From Elymus sibiricus (Eukaryota > Streptophyta > Magnoliopsida > Poales > Poaceae), in the NCBI GenBank assembly GCA_039707655.1, contig CM077665.1, positions 313,658,486 to 313,722,485 on the forward strand: 64,000 nt of DNA, read 5' to 3'. The translations under genes and the position numbers were made by a program. Positions 46,039 through 56,149 of this stretch are shown piece by piece. The notes beneath the pieces were generated by a model, which made no database searches, was not told where the DNA came from, and saw only the letters and a program-made list of their open reading frames with translations. The stretch's first letter is position 1. Each line of letters begins with the position of its first letter.

Positions 46039-46457
46039 TGATGGTGTCCTGGACTAGGGGGTACTCACCATGTCGTCTCCCGACCAGTGAGTCGGGCCAA
46101 GGACCCCCATGGTGGTTCACTAATGGGCTAGTTCGGACAATCCATGATGCATACAAGGGAGATTCCACAAGACTTGGTGCACAAGACAAGGACTCCTCTA
46201 AACCCTTGGCCTCTGGTACACTATATAAACCGAGGCCAGGCTAGTCAATAGACAATCTTAGATTCATTAAAACAATCTCGTGGTAGATACATGTATTATG
46301 TACTATCCCCGTATCAATACAATCAAAAGCAGGACATAGGGTATTATCTCCTCGAGAGAGCCCGAACCTGGGAAAAATCCTGTGTGTATGTTACCATCAC
46401 TCCAAGACGCCTAGCTTAGGACCCCTACTACGAGATATGTCGGATTCAGAACCGACA
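46039..46457 (+). repeat. 3' LTR of the LARD-like element
   Basis: 419 bp, direct repeat of 40294-40712, ending AACCGACA. Confidence 0.92.
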
Positions 46458-47078
46458 CCTTTCTGTCGTCGTCGCTCCACCACTCCGCCAGAGGACAGCT
46501 CCAGCTGGGGGGCTGCACCACGTCGGCGGCGGAGTCCCCAAAAGCGTGTAGTGTGCGTGGCATCCTTTTTGGGTGTGCACACGCCACCCACCACATGCTC
46601 CACCACCGTTGCCCAAAGGCAGTTGTTGCCGGCGACCGCCGTGGCTGCCACCCCATCGTTGGATGGTGTTGTCACTACCCCACCAGCGGCCGCCTTGGCC
46701 GCCACCACACCACCGTCCGCCTTGGCCACCACACCACCATCACCCGCCACGGCCATCACCCGCTCTGCCATCATAGCCTGAAGGCGGGAGGAGGAGGCCG
46801 CCGGCAATGCCCAGCCGCTTGGCTTTTGCATCAGCGGCCTTGCGCTCTGCATCAACTTCCTACATGAGAAGGAGGAGCGCCAGGTCGAACATGCAAAGAG
46901 GCTCACCGCCGCCGTGGACGCAGCAGATGCCGCAGCGGTGGCGCGGAATGAGGAATTCTACGCTGAGTCCCGCCGCTTCGAGGAGGCACGTCAGGAGCGG
47001 TGGAGGGAAGCAACCGCAGGCGACGGATTCGACTCCTCCAGCTCGTCGATAGGCTCCTCCTCCTCTGCCTCTTACTAA
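46458..47078 (+). pseudogene. Divergent Ser-rich coiled-coil ORF of CACTA element B (main part)
   Basis: The start is the ATG at 40283-40285 (MAP), immediately before the LARD-like insertion; the frame resumes here with CRRRSTTPPEDSSSWGAAP and runs to TAA 47078, about 209 codons in all. A Pro/Thr/Ala-rich middle is followed by a TGA at 46779-46781, then a charged helical part (HEKEERQVEHAKRLTAA, EEFYAESRRFEEARQERW) and a tail GFDSSSSSIGSSSSASY. Element A has the same first 25 codons. No known domain is recognised; the helical part could be a coiled coil and the basic start could bind nucleic acid. It is disrupted twice, by the insertion and the stop. Confidence 0.6.
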
Positions 47079-47393
47079 ACGTGCTCGACAGAGGAGAGGC
47101 TGCTGGAAGTAGTACAAAGCCCCTCTGTAGTAGTATTTAGGGGGCTATTTTGTTTATTTCATCTAACTATAGATATGGTTGAACTGTACACGTACTTTAA
47201 ATAAGCTAGTATATATAGTTGAACTAGCTATTTCATTATGTGCTTGGCAACAATTGGGGAAAAGTTTGTTCCGTTCAGCTGTCAAGTTGAACTGTTTTGT
47301 ACAAAGACCACGGATTAATCTATGAATGAAATCTATGTTAAGTGAATTTCAGTTGCAAAATTGCACTGTAATAGTGATTTTTTTGCTGCAAAA
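47079..47393. other. 3' flank of the divergent ORF
   Basis: AT-rich sequence, no gene seen; probably a 3' UTR and CACTA interior. Confidence 0.5.
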
Positions 47394-47513
47394 TTTGACA
47401 AATGTCAGTGTTACAATGTTGTTAAATGGCAATGTTACTAGATCGACAAATGTCAGTGTTTCCAATTTGACAAATGGCAATTTACCCAATATGATAGATG
47501 CAAATCTTACCTG
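47394..47513. repeat. ~25-bp minisatellite, five units
   Basis: Units built on TTTGACAAATGTCAGTGTTAC, alternating with TTAAATGGCAATGTTAC. They create a short ORF (47326-47523 plus) of NLTNVSV / LLNGNVT repeats that I do not regard as a gene. Confidence 0.8.
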
Positions 47514-47949
47514 TATGTACTAAGCACACGGGTCCTCATACACAAGCGTTTGCGATGACGCGATGAAAAAAAATCCTTCACGCCAGATTTTCACTTGGCT
47601 TAGTAGCTAAGGAACCATTGCCCTCGGTCTGCATATATACGGGTATTCAGTCTGAAACGTTTGCGATGACGGGCAAAGGACACGCCTCCCCGATAAGCAT
47701 GGAGAGGACTGCTCGCACGCCTCCCGTCTACTCAAATACCTGTCCGCATGCTACCTCCTAGCCAATAAAGAGTGTGATGCATGGCAGCACGTAAATGGTC
47801 AGTAGAGCGTCCACGATTTACAAATAATATGCCCGTTTGCAATGGTAATGTGTCAGTTTTTTGTTCCAAAATGCCTTTGTTGGTTATTAATGTTTGTGCC
47901 TTCTCTCGAAGTGGACACAAAAAATACCATAGCATATTTGTACTATATC
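47514..47949. other. CACTA B interior, no gene seen
   Basis: It contains two CGTTTGCGATGACG words (47548 and 47659), inverted forms of the subterminal CGCAAAC motif, and otherwise unique AT-rich DNA. Confidence 0.5.
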
Positions 47950-49960
47950 ACGAGGCCCTGCACAATTTCATGAATTGTGTGTTAGTTTTGAATTTACTAT
48001 AATTTAAAGCAATATTCTCAATGTTGGCCCTCGGAAAAGTAAAAATCGGAAAGTGTCTCAAATTGGGGAAAAATCATACAATGCCTTTATGTGACATATC
48101 ATTACACCATGCCAAGTTTCATGAATTTCCGACGAGTTATGGATTTATGGGAATTTAAAAACCAAGTTTCTCAATGTTTCCGGCCGAGCCAAGACGCTGA
48201 GATGTTTGAAATTCATTCCTATTTCTTGCATGGGACCTAAACATGCATCCAGGGACACGTATATGATTTTTCAAACCATTTTGGTACACTGTACCTTGTG
48301 ATTGTAGATCAAATTTGAATTGTGCACACTAAATGCACAGAAAACTCAATTAATGTATAAAAAGCCAGACGAACCCTTAATAATTTCGTATTTTTGCACT
48401 ATGCATCTATTGATCTATGTTGTTTCTAGAAGAAAAAAATCAAGGAGAAAAGGAGGCATCGGATGTCGTTTCAACCGCAGATGTGACATATGCATGTTCC
48501 CTATCAGAACCACGTAGCTTATTGTGAGAAGAAGCTTCGCTTTGTAAGAGGCTTGTGCCAAAACATGTCCAAGTTGAAAAAAAATCACCACGGCATATGC
48601 GTGCCATGTCATGACACTGTGCCAAGTTTGATGAGTTTTGGATTTACGAGAATTTAAAAACCAAGTTTCTCAATGTTTGTGGCCGAGCCAAGATACTGAG
48701 ATGTTTGAATTCATTCCCATTTCTTGCACGGGACCTAACCATGCAGCTAGGGACTCATATTTGATTTTTCAACCAATCTTTATGCACTGGAACTTGTGAT
48801 TATAGTTCAAATTTGAATTATGCAAATTTAATGCCTAGAAAAGTCAATTAACGTATAAAATAGGTCAATCGAACCCCTGGATAATTCCATAGTGTAGCAC
48901 GACAGTCATGTTGCTCTATGGCGCCTCTAGAAATAAATTCAAGGCGAGAGGAGACAGCGGATGTTGTTTTCGCACATAAAAGGTGAACGGTCCCTATCGG
49001 AACCACGTGGCTTTCTTGTGAGAATCTCCAGTTTGTAAGGCTTGTGACAAAACTTGTCCAAAATTGGGAAAAAAATTAGCACAACACACAACAGGCAAGG
49101 TCATGATACCATGCCCAAGTTTCATGAATTACTGACAAGGTTTGGATTTACCAGAATTTAAAAACCAAGTTTCTCAATGTTTGCGGTCGAGCCAAGATGA
49201 TGAGATGTTTGAAATTCATTCACATTTCTTGCGTGGGACCTAAACATGCATCCAGGGACACGTATATGATTTTTCAACCAATTTTCATGCACTGGACCTT
49301 GTGATTGTAGTTCAAATTTGAATTATGCATATTAAATGCCTAGAAAAGTCAATTAATGTATACAAAAGGCCAAACGAACCCTTAATAATTCCATATTTTA
49401 GCATGACAATCATGTTGCCGTATGGTTCATCTGGAAAAAATTCAAGGCGAGAGGAGACAGCGGATGTTGTTTTCGCACATAAAAGGTGAAGGTTCCCTAT
49501 CAGAACAACATGGCTTCTTGTGAGAATCTTCGGTTTGTAAGAGGTTTGTGCCAACACTTGTCCAAATTGGGCATTTTTTCTACCACAACACACATGAGCC
49601 ATGACATGACACCATCCCAAGTTTCATGAATTTCTGACAAGATTTGGATTTACTGGAATTTCAAAACATAGATTCTCAATGCCTATGCCCGAGCCAAAAC
49701 ACCGAGAGGTTTGAAAGTCATTCCCATTTCTTGCTTGGGATCAAAACATGCATCCACTGAGACATATATGATTTTTCAACCCATTAAGGTGCACTCTAGC
49801 ATGTGCATAACTCCAGTTCATATTTGAACTATGCACATTAAATGTCCAAAAAAACTCTTTAAATGTTTAAAAAGGCCTAAACAACCCTGAGTAATTCCAT
49901 ATTTTAACAGACACTCCTATAGTTGCATGTTCACTGCAGATAAATGTTATTGCAATCCAA
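47950..49960. repeat. Tandem array of a ~500-bp unit, 3-4 copies
   Basis: Anchor CCAAGTTTCATGAATT recurs at about 48112, 48622, 49114 and 49617 (spacings ~510, 492 and 503). Other landmarks in every unit are TTCTCAATGTTT, GCCGAGCCAAGA, GAGATGTTTGAA, CATTTCTTGC, GGGACCTAAACATGCATCC and TCAAATTTGAATTATGCA. A short partial unit precedes at 47950-48040 and the last is incomplete. No coding frame is conserved. It is not one of the Triticeae satellites I would recognise (for example the 340-bp Afa family or the 120-bp pSc119 type). Confidence 0.85.
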
Positions 49961-50100
49961 ACACCTTCAAGTGCCGATGTAACCTCACTTTTCGTTTTAA
50001 AACAATATGAAAAACAAGTGCATCGCAAACAGTTCATGATGATGAAACGAGTGTGATGTGGTATAAAATATCTTGGGCCAATCCTCATATATAGCTTACG

Positions 50101-50446
50101 TCAGAAGCTTCGTCGGCTACAGTCCACCACCGGCGTGTCAACCACACAGTCACACTTGCTCCACAAGACCACTGTATTGTTCAAACGTCGCCAGTGAAAG
50201 ATGGGGACGTGGATCCGCGTCGTGAAGGCAACTTCGGCGACCCACTCCGACCCGAGCACGGTCGCATCAGCCATGAACGTGCTCACAACATCCATGAGTG
50301 CGGTCGCAATCTTTGACAGGGTGGCTGCAGCCACCGAAAGGGCAGCTGAGATGGCGGCAGCAACATCCGCGACCGGGATAGCAAATGGCGAAAACGACAC
50401 AGCAGTTGTCCGTTCCTCAGCGGCCGCTGTAGTCCTGATGGTGGCT
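50101..50446 (-). pseudogene. Partial ORF of CACTA B truncated by a gypsy element
   Basis: Open on the minus strand from the insertion point to TGA at 50101: RTTAAAEERTTAVSFSPF, VADVAAAISAALSVAAATL, LGSEWVAEVAFTTRIHVPIF. An alanine-rich helical part is followed by a more complex C-terminus. The plus strand is open too (50201-50449), so strand is uncertain. No family recognised. Confidence 0.3.
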
Positions 50447-51977
50447 TGATACGTCTCCGTCGTATCTATAATTTTTGATTGTTTCATGCCAATATTCTAC
50501 AACTTTCATATACTTTTGGCAACTTTTTATACTATTTTTGGGACTAACATATTGATCCAGTGCCCAGTGCCAGTTCATGTTTGTTGCATGTTTTTTGTTT
50601 CGCAGAATATCCATACCAAACAAAGTCCAAACACGATAAAAACTTACGGAGATTTGTTTTGGAATATATGTGATTTTTGGGAAAAAGAATCAACTCGAGA
50701 CGATGCCCGAGGGGCCCACAAGCCATAGGGGCGCGCCCCAGGGGGTAGGGCGCGCCCTGGACCCTTGTGGTCACCCCGTAAGGCGGTTGGTACCCTTCTT
50801 TCTCCGCAAGAAAGTTAATATCCAGATAAAAATCATGTTAAAATTTCAGCCCAATCGGAGTTACGGATCTCCGGAAATTTAAGAAACGGTGAAAGGCCAG
50901 AATCGGGGAAGGCAGAAACAGAAGGAAACGGAGAGAGAGAGATCCAATCTCGGAGGGGCTCCCGCCCCTCCGCCGCCATGGAGGCCATGGACCAGAGGGG
51001 AAACCCTTATCCCATCTAGGGGAAGTACAAGGAAGAAGAAGAAGGAGGGGGGCTCTCTCCCCCTCTCTTTCGGTGGCGCCGGAACGCCGCTGGGGCCATC
51101 ATCGTGACGGCGATCTACACCAACAACTTCGCCACCGTCATCACCAACTCTCTCCCCCTCTATGCAGCGGTTCAACACCTCTTCTCCCCACTATAATCTC
51201 TACTTAAACATGGTGCTCAATGCTATATATTATTTCCCAATGATGTATGGCTATCCTATGATGTTTGAGTAGATCCGTTTTGTCCTATGGGTTGATTGAT
51301 GATCATGATTGGTTTGAGTTGCATGTTTTATTATTGGTTCTGTCCTATGGTGCTCTCTGTGTCGCGCAAGCGTGAGGGATCCCTGCTGTAGGGTTTGCAA
51401 TATGGTCATGATTCGCTTATGGTGGGTGGCGTGAGTGACAGAAGCACAGACCCGAGTAAGTAGGTTGTTTGCGTATGGGAATAAAGAGGACTTGATACCT
51501 TATAATGCTATGGTTGGGTTTTACCTTAATGAACTTTAGTAGTTGCGGATGCTTGCTAGAGTTCCAATCATAAGTGCATATGATCCAAGTAGAGAAAGTA
51601 TGTTAGCTTATGCCTCTCCCTCATATAAAATTGCAATAATGATTACCGGTCTAGTTATCGATTGCCTAGGGACAAATAACTTTCTTGTGAAAAAAAGCTC
51701 TCTACTAAGACTAACTTAGTTGTTTCTTCATCTAAACAGCCCCTAGATTTTATTTACGTGTTCTTTATTATCTTGCAAACCTATCCCGTTACACCTACAA
51801 AGTACTTCTAGTTTCATACTTGTTCTAGGTAAAGCGAACGTTAAGCGTGTGTAGAGTTGTATCGGTGGTCGATAGAATTTGAGGGAATATTTGTTCTACC
51901 TTTAGCTCCTCGTTGGGTTCGACACTCCTACTTATCGAGAAAGGCTACAACTGATCCCCTATACTTGTGGGTTATCA
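50447..51977 (+). repeat. 5' LTR of the non-autonomous gypsy element
   Basis: 1531 bp. Its first ~690 bp repeat at 63311-64000. GC-rich ORFs near 50880-51180 are LTR sequence, repeated in the other LTR. Confidence 0.92.
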
Positions 51978-51988
51978 AGACCTTTTTC

Positions 51989-52005
51989 TGGCACCGTTGC
52001 CGGGG
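51989..52005 (+). other. Primer-binding site
   Basis: TGGCACCGTTGCCGGGG, 11 bases after the LTR end; one base from the TGGCGCCGTTGCCGGGG form common in Athila-type elements. Confidence 0.8.
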
Positions 52006-52101
52006 AGCAATAGCATGGGGTGAATATTCTCGTGTGTGCTTGTTTGCTTTATCACTAAGTAGATTTTATTTGCTGTTCTAAGTTGTTCTCTATCTTTAGC
52101 T

Positions 52102-53247
52102 ATGGATATGGAACACGAAATACCAAAAAAATTAGGTGTACTTGCTACTCATGGAGATGGGGAACCTCCTAAAACCCTCGATGCTCGTTATGTGGAAAAT
52201 ATTATGCACTACTTTAATAATCCTGAGAAAACCCCATTCAATTATATAATGGGACACACGTTGGATCAACGTGAATACTATAGGGATTATTGCTTGACTC
52301 AAAAAGGGAAACTGTTATGGGATCAAATTCATATGTTACATTGGTATGCTCGGAATTTATGCTTGAGATATGATTATACTTGTTGCTCTAGGATGAAGGC
52401 TCCACACCTTCCCTTTTCATGTAAATTTAATGATAACGAAACCTTGGCTTCTTATGCTAATGGTATATATGATTACTATGATGTGGAACGAATAGAAGAA
52501 TTTGTTGCTTTTATGGGTGCTTGTGAAATTAAATGTTTGTTTGAGGAGTATGAAAATTATGATGATGTTGTTTACAGATCTGAAAATATTGCTATACTTC
52601 GATATTGCTATGAGAATTATAAATATAATGCCGGTATTAATGCTTTTATTGAGAAAGTCTCCGCTGTCCAAGAAGAGACTAATATTTTGCAGGAATCTAT
52701 GGAAGAAGAAATTCCTGACACTGTGAGCTCATTAGATGAAAAAGATGATGAGGAGAGCGAAGAACAAAAGGAGGAAGAGCGGATTAGCTACCCGTGCCCA
52801 CCTTCTAATGAGAGTAACTCTTCAACTCATACATTGTTTAATTTCCCTTCGTGCTTACCGAAGGATGAATGCTATGTTGATTGCTATGATCCCTTGGATT
52901 CATTTGAAATATCCCTTTTTGATGAACTTGATGCTTTCTATGCTTGTGGCCATGATGCCAATATGAATGATGCTTATGGAGATGAACTTGCTATAGTTCC
53001 TTATGTTAAACGTGAAATTGTTGCTATTGCACCCACACATGATAGTCCTATTATCTTTTTGAATTCTCCCAACTACACTATATCGGAGAAGTTTGCACTT
53101 ATTAAGGATTATATAGATGGGTTGCCTTTTACTATTACACATGATGATTTTGATAGATATAATATGCATGTGCTTGCTGCTCCTACTTGCAATTATTATG
53201 AGAGAGGAACTACATCTCCACCTCTCTATGTTTCCAATATGATAAAA
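52102..53247 (+). pseudogene. Gag-position ORF of the non-autonomous element, 5' part
   Basis: 382 codons from MDMEHEIPKKLGVLATHGDG to the insertion point after SNMIK. No zinc knuckle or classic gag motif. Visible parts: an aromatic-rich N-terminal half (YFNNPEKTPFNYIMGHTL, LLWDQIHMLHWYARNLCL, YANGIYDYYDVERIEEF), an acidic coiled segment (EEEIPDTVSSLDEKDDEE), and a Cys/Tyr/Asp-rich segment (CLPKDECYVDCYDPLDSFE). The frame continues exactly at 60143, where 67 further codons end at TGA 60346; both parts are in register, giving a 449-residue protein before insertion. Its role is unknown; it may be a divergent Gag that packages the element RNA. Confidence 0.75.
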
Positions 53248-53260
53248 CTAGTGGACCCGT

Positions 53261-53276
53261 TGCGCCAAATGGCGCA
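53261..53276 (-). other. Helitron 3' hairpin (and a second copy at 53557-53572)
   Basis: Perfect palindrome with 6-bp arms and a 4-base loop. The hairpin and ~35 following bases recur at 53557, within a ~300-bp imperfect duplication. Confidence 0.8.
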
Positions 53277-53599
53277 GAGACCCACTGAAGCCATGTTGTC
53301 GATGAAAATAGTTTCATGCTGCAAGAACCATTTGTTAAATCATGCTATTTTTAAAAGATTCTTATCACGCTGCGAAATATGAGTTTCGAAAAAGAAAATA
53401 GTATTTGTATAACATGGATATGTTTAGTTTGAAAATATGGCTATCATGATGAGAAACCTAAGTTGGCATGGTTGTATATTTTTAGCAGTGGGTCTGGAAA
53501 AAGAAAATATTTGTACAACATGGATAGATTCAGTTTGAAAATATGGTTGTCATGATTGCGCCAAATGGCGCAGAGACCTACTGATTCCATGTTAGCGAT

Positions 53600-56120
53600 G
53601 AAAAGAAATCCATGGTTTAGTTGATTTAGTTACGGTCAAACACATATGGCAACAAATTTAATCTCTCTTAGTTTGGAAAAATGGGGGGCTTGTTATCTAC
53701 AGTGAGATGTATATACACATTTAAATTTGGTACCATGAAGTTCTATTTGAAACAAAATGTATGTAACAAATCTAATCATCTTTAGTAGGAAAAACGGTAT
53801 TTTGTTTTCTATAATGAAATTTATATACACATTCTAAGTGGGTATGGCCTGGGCGCATGCCTTTATCCGAACCATATTTTCCTTCCACCCATGTATACAT
53901 GCCAAATTATATCCTTCGAATAAGCAAAGACTTTTGTTCTTGACTGTCCCACATACACCGGGAGCCCCAGGTATCTTCCATTCCAAGTCTCACGAGCCAG
54001 TCATAGCTGGTCCAACATAGCTTTCCGAACATCATTCTTGGTATTTTTACTAAACATGATAGCAGACTTTTCAAGTTGTGGCTTTAACTCTTTGGTAGAG
54101 AAAAACATGGCGCAAGAAGCCCTGGTAAGCATTATATATGCGAGTATCTTAAATCAACTGGAAAATAAAGATAAAATTATCTACACTTATATATCCATGT
54201 TTCTTCTTGCACTTGCTGGCGCACTGACAGAACTACAGAAAACAGCCTTAGACACTGATGTGCTGATCACGAAGGCATCCTTCCGTTTCCTCTTGCGATG
54301 TCAGCTTCAATGAAATGCTACATAGAAGCAAAGGGGTATAAGCAAAATAACCTGACACAACTCAGAGACAAACGCAGAGATAAACATTGATCCATGAGTT
54401 AGTGTCGTAGAGAGCATTAGCAAGACACTTTTTACTCTCTATGGCAGTACGTGCCACTCGAATTCTGGAATTGCTAACCTCGGAGATGGGCACAAAGTTC
54501 ATGGTCAATATTGTGATGGATCAGCAATCATAGGACTTTGCTCCATCAAAGAATTTATAGGTTCAGAAATTAATTTCCACATGAAAGTGATAATCAGATT
54601 TAGTAGAGAACGTCGCATTCCAAAATAGAAATTTTGGTTTGCACTCTCACCTCCCGCTCCTTAGATATGTCAACAAGTCAAAGTAGATGACAAAAAGATC
54701 AGAGAATTTACCACTCAGAAGTGAGAATCGCATATTCAGTAGAGAAATCTCATTCCTAAATAGAAATGTGCAAGCTTCCAAAATAATGGTTTTGAAGGTA
54801 ACTCAAACCAGGATATACACACTCTATTCTAATAGCACACATGCTTATAAAAAATCGTTTTGCGGGCAACTCAAACAAGGATATACACACTTTATTCTAA
54901 TAGCTGAAAATATAATATGTGTTATAGCCACAATCTCAAGGAAAAATAGAACTACAAAAAGCTGTAACACAGCAGTAATCAAGGTTTCAGTATCACATTG
55001 TGGATCATAGTATTGAACAATAAGAAGATATTACGTGAGAGAAACGATAAGAATCGCACCATGTATCATAATCTGCAGCAGAAAAGAAATGTCCAGCATA
55101 TCTGCCACTACTTTTTCCTGAAGATGCCACTACCTATTGTGAAGTTTAATATCAATGGACCAATACTCATTTCTGCAAAAACAGAATGCCAACAAAGGCC
55201 AATGATATTCAACTATCTAACAATCTCACGAGTTAAAAAGATGAAGGCATGAATATGGAAACATCTGAGCGATTTGAGTACAGTTCAAACAAAACCAACA
55301 TATGTATACATAGGTAGCCATCTGCAGCTGTAAACCAAGATAGAGGCCACCCAAGGCAGAACATCGAACAGTGACAAAGGAACATCAAAGCATCACTAAA
55401 GAGAAAAAATAGCAAAGAGGAAGGAAGCTTTTCTTTGTCCAAAACTTCATATTTGGTGCTAAAGTTACTAATTCATCTTAGAAGAAGAAATCCATCATCA
55501 GCGAGGAAAACATGTACAATTCTGGAAAAAGAAGAAGAGGAAAACATGTACAAAACTGGAAAGCTAATTCTAAAACCAAATTTAAAATGCGAGCTAATTA
55601 TTTATGTGCACTGAATCTATATAAAAACCAATGATCATCTCTCTGAAAAGAAGCAACTTCCATGAGGGGGGGTGTTTTTTGTACCTGAATGAAATCCTTG
55701 CACACACGAGGGCAAAGCTGATATAAAAAATACTTTCTGTAGCGCGGGAGGTAGCAGTAGTACAACATATATATATATACAATGTAAAGACAAAACCAGG
55801 GAGACCACATAGCCATGTGACAGATGAGATAGGAATTGAGAAAATATAATAGGACCAGAATCTAGCACATTCTTTTGAAGATATCCTAAAGTAATTTAGA
55901 AAATGCGTCTTCATATTTTCACTACAAAAATGCTAATTAAATCGTGAGCTGCACTACTGATCATTAAATAAGCAGCAGTGCAAGAAAGTAAACTGATCCC
56001 TACAAAAGTCTGCAGCAGGAACGCACATGACAGGACACAAAAGCCATGTATATAAAACAGATAACAGGTATGAGAGGAAGTTGTCATCCATACACTGAAC
56101 TTCGCTATATAAATCATTTC
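53600..56120. other. Helitron interior, AT-rich, no gene identified
   Basis: No ORF with a recognisable motif in either strand. It contains a short ATATATATAT run near 55770. It may include introns or untranslated sequence of the captured gene. Confidence 0.5.
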
Positions 56121-56149
56121 TAGTTCCTCAATAGGCCAAAAGATGTCAC

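Larger units (their letters stand above)
40294..46457 (+). mobile_element. Non-autonomous LTR retrotransposon with 419-bp LTRs (LARD-like)
   Basis: LTRs 40294-40712 and 46039-46457, each 419 bp, start TGATGGTGTCCTGG and end AACCGACA. After the first comes ATTGGTGCTTTCATTGAGA, the likely primer site; before the second, CAGGGGGCTAC is the polypurine tract, so the element is on the plus strand. Flanks CCTGT (40289-40293) and CCTTT (46458-46462) match 4 of 5. The 5.3-kb interior has no gag, protease, RT or integrase motif. A conserved-length non-coding interior fits a large retrotransposon derivative moved in trans. It landed inside the third codon region of the divergent ORF of CACTA B. Confidence 0.88.

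Noticed and set aside
47394..49960. CRISPR-like array
   Set aside because: Repeat units are diverged tandem copies without unique spacers, in a plant genome.
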